NCBI RefSeq assembly: GCF_022201045.2
Contig: NC_068560.1
Coordinates: 32,505,501 to 32,569,500 of the forward strand
Reading direction: 5' to 3'
DNA: 64,000 bases
DNA from: Citrus sinensis
Taxonomy: Eukaryota; Streptophyta; Magnoliopsida; Sapindales; Rutaceae
Position numbers and translations under genes: made by a program. The notes beneath the pieces were generated by a model that made no database searches, had not been told where the DNA came from, and saw only the letters and a list, made by a program, of their open reading frames with translations. The first letter of the stretch is position 1; each line of letters starts with the position of its first letter. Shown here one piece after another: positions 44,289 through 56,285 of this stretch.

Positions 44289-45187
44289 TTTAGTTAGTGG
44301 AACAAAGAATTGCATGATCAGACACTTCGTCACCAGTAGTTTCCTTCTTTTCAACTTTGAATTGGACACTGAACTCTCTCCCTGGTTAGTCAGCTGTAGC
44401 CTGTAATTTGTATGCCAAAATGGAAAACCCCCGACAAGAACTATTAATTACCTTTTTTTTTCAATTAAGTATAAACATAAATATAATTTATTATCAGCTG
44501 TTTCTTTAAAAGTTAAAGATATTATATTATTATTCCAAACGTATGAAGATTAAGGGAAAAATGCAATTGAAAATAAAACATGAAATTGAAGGAGTTGGGG
44601 ACGAAATCGTGATGGATAATAGTCAATAAATGAAGAAGAAAGGAATAAGAGACGGGTAAATAATGAAAAAGCCGTGAAAGGAAAAAGAAACAGAGTTAAT
44701 TACAATTTAGCTTAATAATAAAAGTATTTTTAAGTATTAAAATAAGTTAACGAAATAAAATTTTATATTTTATATTTTAATAATATGTTTAATAAATAAA
44801 TAAATTTAACGAGTATCTTAATGAGTCCAAATAATCTTACTCTTTAATCTTTTATATTTTATCAAACAATAATAACGCATCATATCAATTTTCTACGAAT
44901 TGATTTTACAAGTTCACAGACCGTCAGCTTAATAAAAATGAATAAGCACCATTAAAAAAATAAAAAATACATAACATTCATTGAAATATATGGCATGTAG
45001 GCATGGGCGTTCAAATGTTTGTTTATCAATATTATATTACTCAATTCTAATTAAATAAAAAATAAAAATAAATAATGCTTTGAAAGAATATACATAAAAG
45101 GAAAAGAGAACAAAAAAAAGGGAGAGAGAGCGCAATTGAATCGACAGTTTAGTTGAGGCTGGAAGTGTAACAAAGCAAAGCAACTCA
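44289..45187. other. AT-rich DNA and leader of the TMEM50 gene
   Basis: No separate gene is seen. A GA-rich stretch at 45110-45135 just before the ATG is likely 5' leader. Confidence 0.45.
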
Positions 45188-48100
45188 ATGGATTTAGCGG
45201 AGCTTTGGGCAATATTCGGACCCGGCGTGGCTGGAGCCGTATTTGGAGCCGGCTGGTGGTTCTGGATCGACGCCGTCGTTTGCAGCTCTGTCAAAGTCCC
45301 CTTCGTCCACTACCTCCCTGGTCCTCCCTCTCTAGCTTCCTCTACATACATATGGGTTATTAGGGTTTTGATCTTCTGTCTAATTGTTTGTTTGTGTGTT
45401 GGCAGGTATTTTTGCGTCTCTTGCGGCTTTGATGTTCAATTGCGTGCGGAAAGAAGACATCGATTATTCTCCTTACGAAGAAGGCGAGTGGAGGTTAGCC
45501 GTGCTTTTTCTATTCATAGCTGTGTTTGTTTTTTTCCAATTCGAAGTTAATAATTTGTCTTTGGAGTTAGAATCAGTGATTGCTACTTTAGCTGATCGAG
45601 TTTTTAGATGCCGGATAGGTCAGTAGTTTCAAGTTTTTTAGGCTATACTATTTCTTAAGCATCGTTTTGTTATTCAACGGAGCCAAATGGATTTCCCGTT
45701 TTCGTCATTTTAATTTTTCTTTTTTTGAATGTATTGTGGAATGTTTGTTAGTTGTTGCAATGTTGTTGACTGCTGATCTGTGTAATTAACTTACTTTGGC
45801 ATTGATTTTTAGCGTTTGGGGTGTAGAATTGGAAGGAAAAAGATTGTTGTTTTAAACTGCCATAGGTGAGTCGGACCTCCTATTCATATGTGGATGAGGA
45901 CTTGGTTGGGAGAGCTAATTGTTTCACAATATATTACTCAGACCTAGTCACTGGATGTCTGGATCTATGTTGAAAATTCCAGTATGATACTCGTCGTATA
46001 TTGAATGGAACTTCAGCATGGACTCATCAACATAAGCTTTCATCTAAGTTGATTCAATGGAGAGAGTGGCTAAACTCTTCTCAACTTATGATATATAAAC
46101 ACAAATCATCATTGTCTTAACGTTTCACTCATCTTGCTGCTTTCAAAATGAGCTTTCATTATTGGCCTTGAAGAGTTCTGTTTCATTCAGTGTTTGCAGT
46201 AGTTTACTCAGAGAGGGTCACTTCTGCAGATTAGTGGCATTTATTGGTTTTTTAATTGAATTTCAGTCAAGTTGTTATGTCTTTAGTATATTTACATTTG
46301 GATTTGGTAATTAAATTTCTAGTTCTCTTGGTTTAATCTTAATCCTTGTGCTTATAATCATAATGATCCTCCTCTTTCCTTCAGCTTGGGTCTAGCAGTC
46401 TGAAAGTTAATACAGTCAACATGAATGAGGACTTTATGCCCCACCATCCGCATGTTCTCATTTTGCTTCTGCATGCATAATAATGTATCTGTGTGACTCA
46501 TAGGAGAAACCTGTATTGATAAGTTCTTCGAATGAAGTAATTTGAAATTTCTTCAATCAGACATTCCACCTATAGAAATTTTTTATTGATATTTCTTCTG
46601 AATGGTCCATGGTAGAGAACTGTTTCTGCCTTTCCGGGACTTTTTTTTTTTTGTGTGTTGGAAATGGGGTTATCAATTCGAATCAAATTTTTTGTTTCCA
46701 TTGGATGAGATTGGAAGCACTGAATAGATCATTGTTTTTCAATGCTCTCATAGTTCTTCTGGAATTTAAGTCATGAAGTGTAAAGAACTTGATTAACTGA
46801 TTTCTCAAATTGTATACAACATCATTGGTCGTGTGGTAAAATCGAGGGTGATATGGTGACATTGATTAGTGAAGGATCTAGCATGATGATTGGTGTTTAT
46901 AGCTATATATCCTTTTTTTTTTTTTATGATTCATTTTTGGGTGGGATTTTGATAAATGATGCCAATGATCTACCTATTTTGCACTAGTATGAATAGAAAA
47001 GTAAAAAAGAATCAGGAAATAAGTGAGGCAAAAAGTGATGACATTGAGAATGGTTAAAGTTTAACATGGATTCATTGATGCTTCAAACAGAGTAGGATGG
47101 CTGATGAATTAATTCCCTGAGCTTTTTAGATAGTAGGAAATGATAGAAAAATGGGAAATGAAGAATGATTTCACTTGTCATTATGGTGACTATCCTCTTA
47201 TCATATCCCAGATTGATTCTTGAGGCACTCGTTGGAGTTCTTTGAAAAAATCAAGAAATTACTTGAGCAGCTTGATGCTTTGAAATTTATTCAGTGGTAT
47301 GATGATGTCTTTGATTTTTCTCCTGCAAATCAAATTTTGGCCAGCCAAAATTCATTATTTTGCATAGATTTGTATTTGCAAGCGTGGAGAGCACGTATCT
47401 GAATACTGTAGTTTATTGATCTCATCATTGAGGTGTTTGTTGCATTGCTTGGTGTCTAGCCTAAACTGACTCATTTCAGTTTATACTAACCCCTGCTGAT
47501 TGCTGTCAATGATGATGGTTGCTAATCTTTCTCTTTATTTCAACAGATTGAAGCTCTGGCTTTTCTTGGCTTATGTTGTATCCTTTGTTTCTCTAGCGGC
47601 ATCAGTTGGTCTGTTGATACAAGATTCACTAGTGAAAACTGGTCCATCAGCGTGGACTGGAACTGCAGGTGTCTTGCAGTGTGTGTTTGTGTTGATCAGG
47701 TAAATTAGCTTTTAGGATTTAAGGTTGTTACATTGTGCACTTCTCACGCATCTCATATGTCTAAAATTTAATCCCATCTCATACGTCTAAAATTTAATTG
47801 TAATGGCACTTTTGTAGATTTCTGATACTTTTATTCCCCCCTTCCCTCTTTTGTTTTTCGTTTTTAGTAATTAGTACTCTGTTCAATTACAATTATATTA
47901 CATTTTTGTACTAGTAAGATTCATCTTTTGGTTACTGGACATGCTTTTTATTCTTGGAGAGTGAAAGCTTTTGCGTGCCAATGGAACTTTCTTATTTTGG
48001 GGGTTTGGGAGAACTGTCCCAAAGGTCTTATAAACGTGGAACTGCTATGTAGATCCATTGGCTGTTGAAATTGTGCTCTAATGGAGACGGCCATCTCCAT

Positions 48101-48309
48101 ACCACTTGCATGTTCACACCATGCATGCACATACCTCTAATCCACTCACAAGCATGTGCACAAATGGACGTCATGATCCATTTCCATTCTTAAGAATTCT
48201 ATCTGATCCTGATTATCTTATTGACTGTTCCATTATCTGCTGATTACTATCATTAACTCGTTTCTTCACCTGCAGTGGGCTGATTTATTGGACTTCACAT
48301 TCGGAATGA
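45188..48309 (+). CDS. TMEM50 (UPF0220) family membrane protein
   Basis: Four exons: 45188-45320, 45406-45493, 47547-47699, 48276-48309; 135 residues, the usual size of plant homologues. Four hydrophobic segments are visible: about residues 8-30 (IFGPGVAGAVFGAGWWFWID), 42-60 (LPGIFASLAALMFNCV), 76-97 (WLFLAYVVSFVSLAASVGLLI) and 108-131 (WTGTAGVLQCVFVLISGLIYW). The hydrophilic loop RKEDIDYSPYEEGEW lies between the second and third. Family members are small four-pass proteins of the endomembrane system with poorly known function. The donor of intron 1 is weak (CTG|GTCCTC) but is the only one found that keeps the conserved PGIFASLAAL junction in frame. Intron 2 is 2.05 kb. Confidence 0.92.
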
Positions 48310-48721
48310 GAATGGATATATCAATACCATTGCGACCTAGAGCTTGAATTACTGATGAATTTGTACAAGAATCGTTTTCCTTGTTTAAACATTGGAACAA
48401 TTTGCCTTTGTAAATGAATGTGTTGTACAAACAATCTTGAGCATCCTTGTAAATCTCATGCAGCTCTTTCTATGGAATGTGATGATCGTTAAAGAGACTG
48501 ATTTTATTTTATTTTATTTTTCCCTTTTCCAAAAACTGTTTGGGTGTAAAGTCCAAGCTCCTTCAAGGTAGAAATGAGCCCATATGCTTTGCAATTTCAC
48601 AAAATTTTAATTCCAAATAGCCAATTCTGGAACAATTCGACAAGAAAGACAACATGATGGGCTTGACCTTATCGTTTTCATCTAATGAACTGCAGTGACT
48701 CTATTATTCATTTAACTTGCT
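48310..48721. other. 3' flank of the TMEM50 gene
   Basis: Contains the 3' untranslated region and no further gene. Confidence 0.5.
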
Positions 48722-48857
48722 GGAGTGGGAGTGAGGAGTGTGGATTCCTCCCACTCCAGCGTTTACTTTCTCTAAATGAGAAGGGAGTGGGAGTGGGAGT
48801 GAGAAGTGTGGATTCCTCCCACTCCAGCGTTTACTTTCTCTAAATGAGAAGGGAGTG
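48722..48857 (+). repeat. 68-bp direct repeat, two copies
   Basis: Unit 1 is 48722-48789 and unit 2 is 48790-48857, differing at about one base. Each contains GGATTCCTCCCACTCC followed by AGCGTTTACTTT, so the repeat duplicates the left end of the element that follows. Confidence 0.9.
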
Positions 48858-49695
48858 GGAGTCCCACTCCGTGGGCCCCACCCATTTTTGGAGTGGGGAG
48901 TGGGAGTGGGACTCCCATTGGGGGAGGTGGGAGTGGGACTCCCATTGGGGGAGGTGGGAGTGGGAATCCACTCCCACCTCTCCCTTTTTTATCCTTTTAT
49001 TTTTTTTAATTTAATTTAATTTAATTTAATATTTTATAATTAATAAAATAAAATAAATATTATTATATTTATTTGAATAATAATATTATATTTAACTAAA
49101 TAATAATTTGCATTCATTCTAAGTTAAAATTATTTTAAAATAATATTATTATATTAATAGAGAATTAATAAATATAATATTATTATATTTATTTTAAAAA
49201 TAATAGTACTATATTTATTTAATATTAATAATAATAAATAGTTTATTATAAGAAAATATTAATTTTGTACTAAATAATATTATATTATTATTTTATATAA
49301 TAATAAATTTAATATAATTATATTAAATAAAATAAAATAAGGTTTCATTTTGTATTAAAATTAATAATTTATTGTTCATAATTAAGAATATTAATAATTA
49401 TAATAAATTTACAAATATAATAAAATAAATATTATTCATTAAATATATTTTTTATTAGTTTTGTAATTAAAAAATATAATTCTTTAAATAAGGATAAAAT
49501 TGTAATTTGAAACTATTTACTCCAAATCTAAGACAAAGTAAACACATAAATTGGATTCTGATCTCTAATCCATGCTTCTATTCCAGTGTAAGTAAACAAC
49601 CTACTCCCACTCCCACTCCACACTCCCACTCCACACTCCCAATCCTAGGATTCACACTCCTCAGGATTCTCAATCCAATCTAAAAAGTAAACGCT
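48758..49695. mobile_element. Non-autonomous DNA transposon with AGCGTTTACTTT termini (hAT-like)
   Basis: AGCGTTTACTTT at 48758 (repeated at 48826) is matched by AAAGTAAACGCT ending at 49695. Inside both ends lie GAGTGGGAGT-type repeats and ACTCCCACTCC on the opposite side, giving long subterminal inverted repeats with strong hairpin potential at 48845-48980. A 27-bp unit around GTGGGAGTGGGACTCCCATT is also directly repeated at 48899-48955. The core (49000-49500) is AT-rich without open frames. No clean target-site duplication was found. Confidence 0.65.
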
Positions 49696-49766
49696 ACCTT
49701 ATTTGTTTGTACTTGGTAAAACCAAAATGAATACATAGTACATAGGAACTAAATGATTAATTCGCC

Positions 49767-49972
49767 CAGGGGCAGAGCTAGGGAAAAAATGTTATGGGGG
49801 CCAAATTTAAAATTTTAATTTTTATGTTATTATATATGTAAAATTCTAATTCTACAGGGGTCAGTATAGATATTTTATACTAATTTTTCACATTTTCTTT
49901 AGAAGCCCTAAAATTTTTCAAAATTCTATAGGGGCCATAGCACCCTCTAGCCTTGTACTAGCTCCGCCCCTG
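49767..49972. mobile_element. hAT-type MITE, 206 bp, perfect 8-bp target-site duplication
   Basis: The ends CAGGGGCAGAGCTAG and, reverse-complemented, CAGGGGCGGAGCTAG match at 14 of 15 positions. AATTCGCC flanks both sides (49759-49766, 49973-49980), the 8-bp duplication typical of hAT transposition. CAGGGGC termini also fit hAT elements. The interior has no coding capacity. Confidence 0.9.
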
Positions 49973-50284
49973 AATTCGCCAGTACTTAAATTAACATACC
50001 TTTCTAAATTGTTTGGTTATTGTATATATAATCTATGCATGCTTCTTATATTGATACAAATGTTTTTAATTCAGTTGAGTTGCATACATTGAAATGAACA
50101 AAAGGCAACTAATGCTTGATAGATAAGCAGGAAATTGAACTTAATTTGACTTAACCAGCAGATCACAGATTCTATACCTGTAAAATTGAAAAAACAAATT
50201 GAATGCTAATAAATTGTACTTTTTTGGTTTTCACTTAAAAAATAGGTGATTTTTATTTTTTGGGACTCAATTTAATTTTTAATT

Positions 50285-52632
50285 TGCATCACTTCGGTTA
50301 CTATGAGGGTCTTGTGGAATGGGGAGGCTACGGATGAATTTTCTCCTTCCCAAGGAATTCGTCAAGGCTGCCCATTATCCCCTTACCTCTTTGTCCTTTG
50401 CATCGAACGACTCAGTCACGGGATTCACAATGCTATTAGTGCTGGAAAATGGCGTCCGATCGGTTTATCTCGCCATGGAACATGTTTATCTCATCTTTTT
50501 TTTGCTGATGATCTTCTTTTGCTTGCAGAGGCTACAGTTGAGCAAGCTAAAGTTATTTCAACAGTGTTAGCAGAATTTTGTGCTTGTTCTAATGCCAAAG
50601 TTAATACCAGTAAAACTCTGCTTTATTTTTCAAAGAACATAGGTGCCAGAGATGTCTCTGCAATTTCGGGTCTTCTTGGCTTCTCAGTTACTTCTGACCT
50701 CGGTAAATACCTTGGGGTCCCTCTTCATCATTCAAGGGTTTCTACCAATATGTATCAGGGGATCATCGATAAGGTGGAAAAGCGACTGTCGGGTTGGAAT
50801 GCCTATCACTTGTCCTTGGCTGGCCGTATCACTCTAGCTCAGTCAGTTCTCCAGGCAATTCCCATCTATGTTATGCAGACTGTTTCCCTTCCTCGTGGGG
50901 TTTGTGAGAAAATCGATAGAGCTTGCAGGAGGTTTATTTGGAGCGATTCTTCTCCTCAGCAGAAGCTCAACATGGTTAGTTGGAAGAATGTGTGCAAGCC
51001 TAAAGCTTCTGGCGGTCTTGGCTTCAAGTCTTTGGCAATGGTCTTGGCTTCAAGTCTTTGGCAATGATGAATCGGGCATTACACATGAAGCTAGCTTGGG
51101 GCATAATCTCCTCTCCGAATAATTTATGGGTCCAGGTCCTTATTTCGAAGTACAAAGTGGATCCTTACAACTTGCCTCCCGTCCTTCCAACACGCTATGG
51201 TTCTCACTTGTGGAAGTCTCTTGAGCAGGTTTGGAGTGAGGCTCTCGCAAGCAGGCGCTGGAGTTTGGGTGATGGTCAATCTGCTCGTTTTTTGTGGGAT
51301 CTTTGGATCACTGATACGGTCCCCTTAATCGCCTACGCAACAAATACTATACCTGTGGGCATTTTGGATTGTAAGGTGGCAGATATTGTTGATGCAAATG
51401 GGGCTTGGTGTTGGCCTTGGTTTGATCGATATCTTCCCAACCATATTATTCTACAAATAGCTGCTCTTCACCCCCCTTCCCACGTGAAAGGCATGGACAC
51501 TATCTTTTGGGCTCATTCAAAGTACGAAGCTTTTTCTACAAGCTCGGCGTATTTGGCTCTCTCTGAGTACGATCCAAAGTCTGAAGATAGAGATTGGCAG
51601 TTAGTATGGAAGTGGAAAGACCCTCAAAGCATGAGAATCTTCTTGTGGCAGGTGTTTCACGCTAGTTTGAAAACTAAGGCGGAGTTGGCTCGGCGGCACT
51701 TACCCATCTCTCCTTGTTGTGATCGTTGTGGGGCTGTGTGTGAAGATATTACCCATGCTCTACGTGATTGTTGGTTGGTTAAGCAGTTTTGGCTCAACAT
51801 TATTCCGACAAGCAAACGTCACCGTTTCTTTAATTCTCAGCTTCATCTTTGGCTCTGCTCGAATCTGGCTGTTAATAGTAAGGTAGGGAATGTTTCGAAC
51901 TGGGCTGTTTTTTTTGGCGTTGCGATATGGAGGATCTGGTATTGGCGAAACCAGTTTCTCTTTAACAAATTGATGTTGGACCCTTTGGCTTTGTTGGTGG
52001 ATGTCCATACAAGAGCTGAGGAGATTCACAAGCTTCATAACCACCCGTTGCTCTCTAAGAATATTAGGACTCACATGTGGATCTCTTGGCATCCTCCTGA
52101 GTGGCCCTGGTGTACTCTGAATACGGATGGTGCTCACAAGTCTCAAGGGAATTCTACTGCAGGTGGTTTGATTCGAGATCACTTAGGACATTGGCTAACA
52201 GGCTTTGGGATGATGATTGGTTCTTGCTCTGTTACTGTCGCGGAGCTCTGGGGCGTATATCAAGGGATCCAGCTTGCATGGAATTCTGGTATCCGCAGAT
52301 TGAAAGTTGAAATGGATAGCCTTTGCGTTACTCAATTGGTGGCTAGACCTTCGGTGATGACCAATGAATATGCTCCCTTGGTCCAGGCTATCAAAGATTA
52401 TCTCAAATTGGATTGGCATGTTTCCATCTCTCACATCTACAGATAAGCAAATTTTGCTGCAGATTATATGGCGAACCTCGCTTTTTCTATTCCGCTAGGC
52501 CTTACTGTGTACCCTTCCCCCTCTTTGGGCGTTAGGGCTCTGTTATTGCACGACTCTTACGGGGTTTCTCACCCCCGTTCTGTTGTTCTCTAGCTCTTCT
52601 TAGAGCCCCAATTCATCAAAAAAAAAAAGAAA
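50285..52632 (+). mobile_element. 5'-truncated LINE (L1-type) with RT, zinc-binding and RNase H domains, inactivated
   Basis: The sequence opens inside the reverse transcriptase (CITSVTMRVLWNG) and carries QGCPLSPYLFVLCIERL, the catalytic FADD at about 50497-50508, and the thumb region. After this come a zf-RVT-type segment (FLWQVFHASLKTKAELARRH, CCDRCGAVCEDITHALRDC) and an RNase H domain (LNTDGAHKSQGNSTAGGLIRD, VTVAELWGVYQGIQLAW). Two lesions are seen: a 26-bp tandem duplication (51014-51039 and 51040-51065) shifts the frame, and TAA at 52444-52446 interrupts HIYR/ANFAADYMANLAFS. The frame then runs to TAG near 52594. An A-rich tail is at 52617-52632. The endonuclease and the first open frame are missing. 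Target-site duplications were not found. Confidence 0.92.
51014..51065 (+). repeat. 26-bp tandem duplication inside the LINE
   Basis: Two exact consecutive copies of a unit beginning GGTCTTGGCTTCAAGTC. Removing either copy would join the upstream frame (GGLGFKSLAM) to the downstream frame (MNRALHMKLAWGI), so the duplication is the cause of the frameshift. Confidence 0.95.
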
Positions 52633-53128
52633 TTGCAACTAAAAAACAACAAAATTTTGAAAACAGCAATTTAGAACAACAAAGAAAATTGATTTTTTTT
52701 ATATATACATATAGACAGAAATATAGAGTAATAATTAGAACAATTAGATGGTTCTCTTCTCTTTTTATTGTTGTAGTAGGCAGAGTACCATTGAAGACTT
52801 TGTATGTCTATCATATAGTTCTTTTCCTAATTCAATTTTAATTTGTCACCCACTTTCCTTATTTAATTTAAATGAATCATCCACGTGTCGCATATTTAAA
52901 TTCAACTTAAATAACCCAAATTACATGAGATTTGATTTATTCAATTCCAATTTGTAATTGAATTAAACACATTACTAATTTCAAATACTCTACATTAAAT
53001 GCAATGTCTCAGCAAATGACTTTGTTACTTTTTCTGCTATTATGCTTACACTAAAATTTAACTTTATTTGGAAGTGAAATTAAGTGACAAATCAGAGACA
53101 ACGCCATTGAATTATCAGCTACTCAGCC
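52633..53128. other. Upstream region of the glucanase gene
   Basis: AT-rich, with no coding region. It presumably contains the promoter, whose TATA box is listed separately. Confidence 0.5.
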
Positions 53129-53137
53129 TATATAAGG
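53129..53137 (+). promoter_or_regulatory. TATA box of the GH17 glucanase gene
   Basis: TATATAAGG stands 98 bases before the ATG at 53227. Transcription would start near 53160. The in-frame ATG at 53158 sits at the presumed cap site, which favours 53227 as the start. Confidence 0.65.
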
Positions 53138-53226
53138 CTTCATTCGAATGGAAGAACATGCCAATCACTCTTGTTCTTCCTGTCAATTTACTTTGCATAT
53201 ATAGTGTTAAAGCTAGTTGTTTTGCA

Positions 53227-54369
53227 ATGGAGTCCATATGGGCTAGAGGAATGCTTGTTGCAGCAGCCATACTAGTAATAAGAATTCAACTCCTTGCTTT
53301 TACAGGTAAAATCCAACACGTTCACATGTCGTAAATAATGATACAATATACATAACATGTAATGACAGATTCTTTGTATATGAAGGCTAACAAAAGTTGT
53401 GATACAAATGCAGGTGCCAATGTTATCGGTGTTAATTATGGACTAAATGGAGACAATCTTCCACCTCCAGAACAAGTTATAGATCTCTATGGAAGATGTC
53501 AAATCAACTTCGTCAGGCTCTTTGAGCCGAGGCATGAAGTGCTAGAGGCTTTGAGAGGCAGGCCACAACTTGTATCTCTTGGTACAAAAAATGAAGAGAT
53601 ACAAAGCATTGCCTCAAGTCAACAGGCATCTGATGAATGGGTTAAAACCCATGTTGTTCCTTTTGTAGACAATGTTAACATTGGCTACATCACAGTAGGC
53701 AACGAGGTGATTCCGGGGACAAATGCACAATATGTTGGCCAAGCAATTAACAACATATTGAACTCACTCAACAATTACGGCATAACCAAACAAATTAAGG
53801 TAACAACTGTTCTTGCAGGAACTTCCCTTGCTTCTTCTTACCCTCCTTCAGCCGGAGCTTTCACAAATGAAGCAGCTGCGGTTCTCAAAGACATTGCACA
53901 AAATTTATGGCACCGGGGTTTTCCAATCATGATCAATGTGTATCCATATTTTGCCTATGCATCAGACCCATCTCACATATCCTTAGACTATGCCTTATTT
54001 CAATCGAAAGATCCTGTAGTTAGAGATGGGCCATACTTGTATTATAATCTATTTGATGCCATGGTTGATGCTTATTACTCAGCTCTGGAGAAGATTGATG
54101 TACCGAATGTGACTTTGGCCATATCAGAGTCAGGATGGCCTAGTGCTGGCAATGAGCCTTATACAAGCATAGAAAATGCACAAAAATATAATAAGAACTT
54201 GATGGATCATGTCTTGGGAGCAAAAGGGACTCCGAGGAGGCCAGGTCAAACTTTTGATACATTTTTATTTGAGATGTTCAATGAGAATCAAAAGCCTGCT
54301 GGGGTTGAGCAGAATTTCGGATTCTTCTATCCAAATATGCAGCCAATTTATCCATTTTGGCCATGCTAG
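53227..54369 (+). CDS. Secreted glucan endo-1,3-beta-glucosidase, GH17
   Basis: Two exons, 53227-53305 and 53414-54369, give 344 residues. The first exon encodes a signal peptide (MESIWARGMLVAAAILVI, cleavage near residue 27) and the single intron sits just after it, the standard structure of plant PR-2 type glucanases. The mature enzyme starts IGVNYGLNGDNLPPP. The acid/base Glu124 is in TVGNEVIPG and the nucleophile Glu265 in ISESGWPS. The domain ends FGFFYPNMQPIYPFWPC, with no C-terminal X8/CBM43 domain or GPI signal. Such enzymes hydrolyse 1,3-beta-glucans such as callose or fungal wall glucan in the apoplast or vacuole, and many are defence-induced. A short extension past the catalytic domain that would direct it to the vacuole is not evident. 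A broken tandem relative follows at 55.2 kb. Confidence 0.95.
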
Positions 54370-55241
54370 AAGCATTTTTCTTTTACTTATACCGCTGTAA
54401 TGTAAGCGTGGTGCCTAATTTGAAAAAGTAACTTATGAAGCAAGTTACATCTTTGCTTTTGCTAAGTAATAAAAGAATATATAGTATTTAATTGATCTAT
54501 GATGTTTGCTTATGGTTCTTTTATGTTTGAACTGCAATACAGAGCCACTACATTCAGAAATCATTTGTTTCTGAAGCAGTTGGTAGCGTTTCATTTTCAA
54601 GAGTGATGAATAATACCAGAATGACAAACTAAATACACAATAAATATTTTCTTCCCTAGCGATAAATTCAGGAAAATGCTTAATATGTTAACTAAAAAGC
54701 CGCCTGCTCCTGCTAGTGCATTTTTAACCATTATATAACTCATTGCCTAGTTATAACAACAACGACTCACGAATAATGATAGCCACTTTATTTCTTTTCC
54801 TTCTCAGCCCTGAACTTAATAAATATCTTTAAGTTTATACTTAATTTAGATACACTTTATTAAATGGATATCCTTACCGGCTAGATATGAGATAATGTAG
54901 GCGTGCATAATGATTTTTCCTAAGTTGTTCTGAAATTAAAATTAATAGAGGAAGCTTGTCCCCCCCCAAAAAAAAAAATAATAATTAATAGAGATAGACA
55001 ACAATGCTAGGCGCTAGCTTATACAATTAGTTGACGGTTAATTGCCTACTACTTCAGGCACAAGCTTCAGTTCTATTTCAGCATATGTTCAGGAGGTAAA
55101 GATCAAAGCAGAAATGAGAGGGTCTGTGAGCAACTGAAAGACATTTCTGGCTATCATTGTACTATTAACAAGCCATCAACTATTTCTTTGCTCCGGTAAT
55201 TTTCCTTCTTTCAGCCCACAAACAACAGAGGTTAGAAATTA
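54370..55241. other. DNA between the glucanase gene and its broken relative
   Basis: It holds the 3' untranslated region of the glucanase and AT-rich sequence. No gene is supported. Confidence 0.5.
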
Positions 55242-56285
55242 ATGTTCTCATTGATTTACTGCACGTGTCTTAGGCTTATGTTTGTAATCGAAAATCCTGA
55301 AGTCATGGTCCTGGGTGTCAATTATGGAAGGAATGGAAATAATCTCCCATCTCCGAAATATGTGATTTCTCTTTACCAGAGGTGTGGAATTGAATTTATC
55401 AGACTCTATGAGCCAAATCGCAAAGTTCTTGAAGCATTACAACGTTCAAATCTCCTACTATCATTGGGAGTCAGAAATCAAGATCGTAAAAACGTGGCAC
55501 GCAGTCAGCATGCAGCTAACGAGTTGGTTAAAATGAACATAGTCCCCTAAATGAGCAACGTTTCGTTTGGCCGGATCACGTTGGATAGCGAGGTGATCCC
55601 AGGGCCAGATGCAAAATATGTTTATATGAACAAAGCAATTCATGCAGTTTGCCTGGTAGGCACCAGGGTGACAACACTTGTTTCAACAGAAATCCTCGCA
55701 AATTCTTACCCTCCATCAGTTCGAATTTTCTCCAGTGAATGTATGAAACATTTCCAGCGACGCATGATGTTGTGGGATTTTTGTCCCGGACAAATGCACC
55801 ACTAATGGTAAACCTGTACCTTTGCTTATGTTTTCAGACGCAAGTCCCATTTCCTTAGACTATGCAAAATTCAACGCGAAGCAGCCTATTTTGGACGGGA
55901 ATTTGGAGTATTACAGTCTCTTTGATGCAATGGTTGATGCATATGTGGCACTAGAGAAGATCAATGCCACATTAATACCGACGTCCAGACTCCAGCGGGC
56001 CTACCAATATTTACAAACCTGTTTCTCCAATCGGCCTAGCTGCTGGCTACCATTAGCATTTAGCACTAGCCTTAAGAGTCACAACTGTGCCCGTGGTGTG
56101 GTCTATTTAAAGCAGTCTCTTTACCCTGCGTACGCGGCACAATTTCACACAAGCACAGGTTCGTCAACGGCCCTGATGATGCGATGCGCGGGCGGCAAAG
56201 ATCCAGTAATTGACGGAGTTAAGTTTGAGTTATGACAATTTGTTTGATGCAATTCAATTGTTGATGCATTTTATGCTAACATACA
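55242..56285 (+). pseudogene. Decayed GH17 beta-1,3-glucanase, tandem relative of 53227-54369
   Basis: The first block reads VLGVNYGRNGNNLPSPKYVISLYQ and continues to MNIVP, where TAA (55548-55550) interrupts the frame. The next block (MSNVSFGRITLDSEVIPG) keeps the acid/base Glu but has lost the conserved GN before it. About 20 residues are then missing, and the YPPS block follows with degraded sequence. After a further frameshift near 55810 the frame reads SPISLDYAKFNAKQPI and YSLFDAMVDAYVALEKIN. The ISESGWPS nucleophile block cannot be found. A further scrap at 56196-56285 repeats the DPVIDG, SYDNLFDAI and IVDAFYAN part in two frames. There is no signal-peptide exon at the usual place. It cannot encode an active enzyme. 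Confidence 0.88.

Noticed and set aside
51760-52182. 140-codon open frame opposite the LINE
   Set aside because: It is an antisense shadow of the RT/RNase H coding sequence.
53158-53226. Earlier in-frame ATG for the glucanase at 53158
   Set aside because: It lies about where transcription should start from the TATA box at 53129 and would put 23 extra residues before a normal signal peptide.
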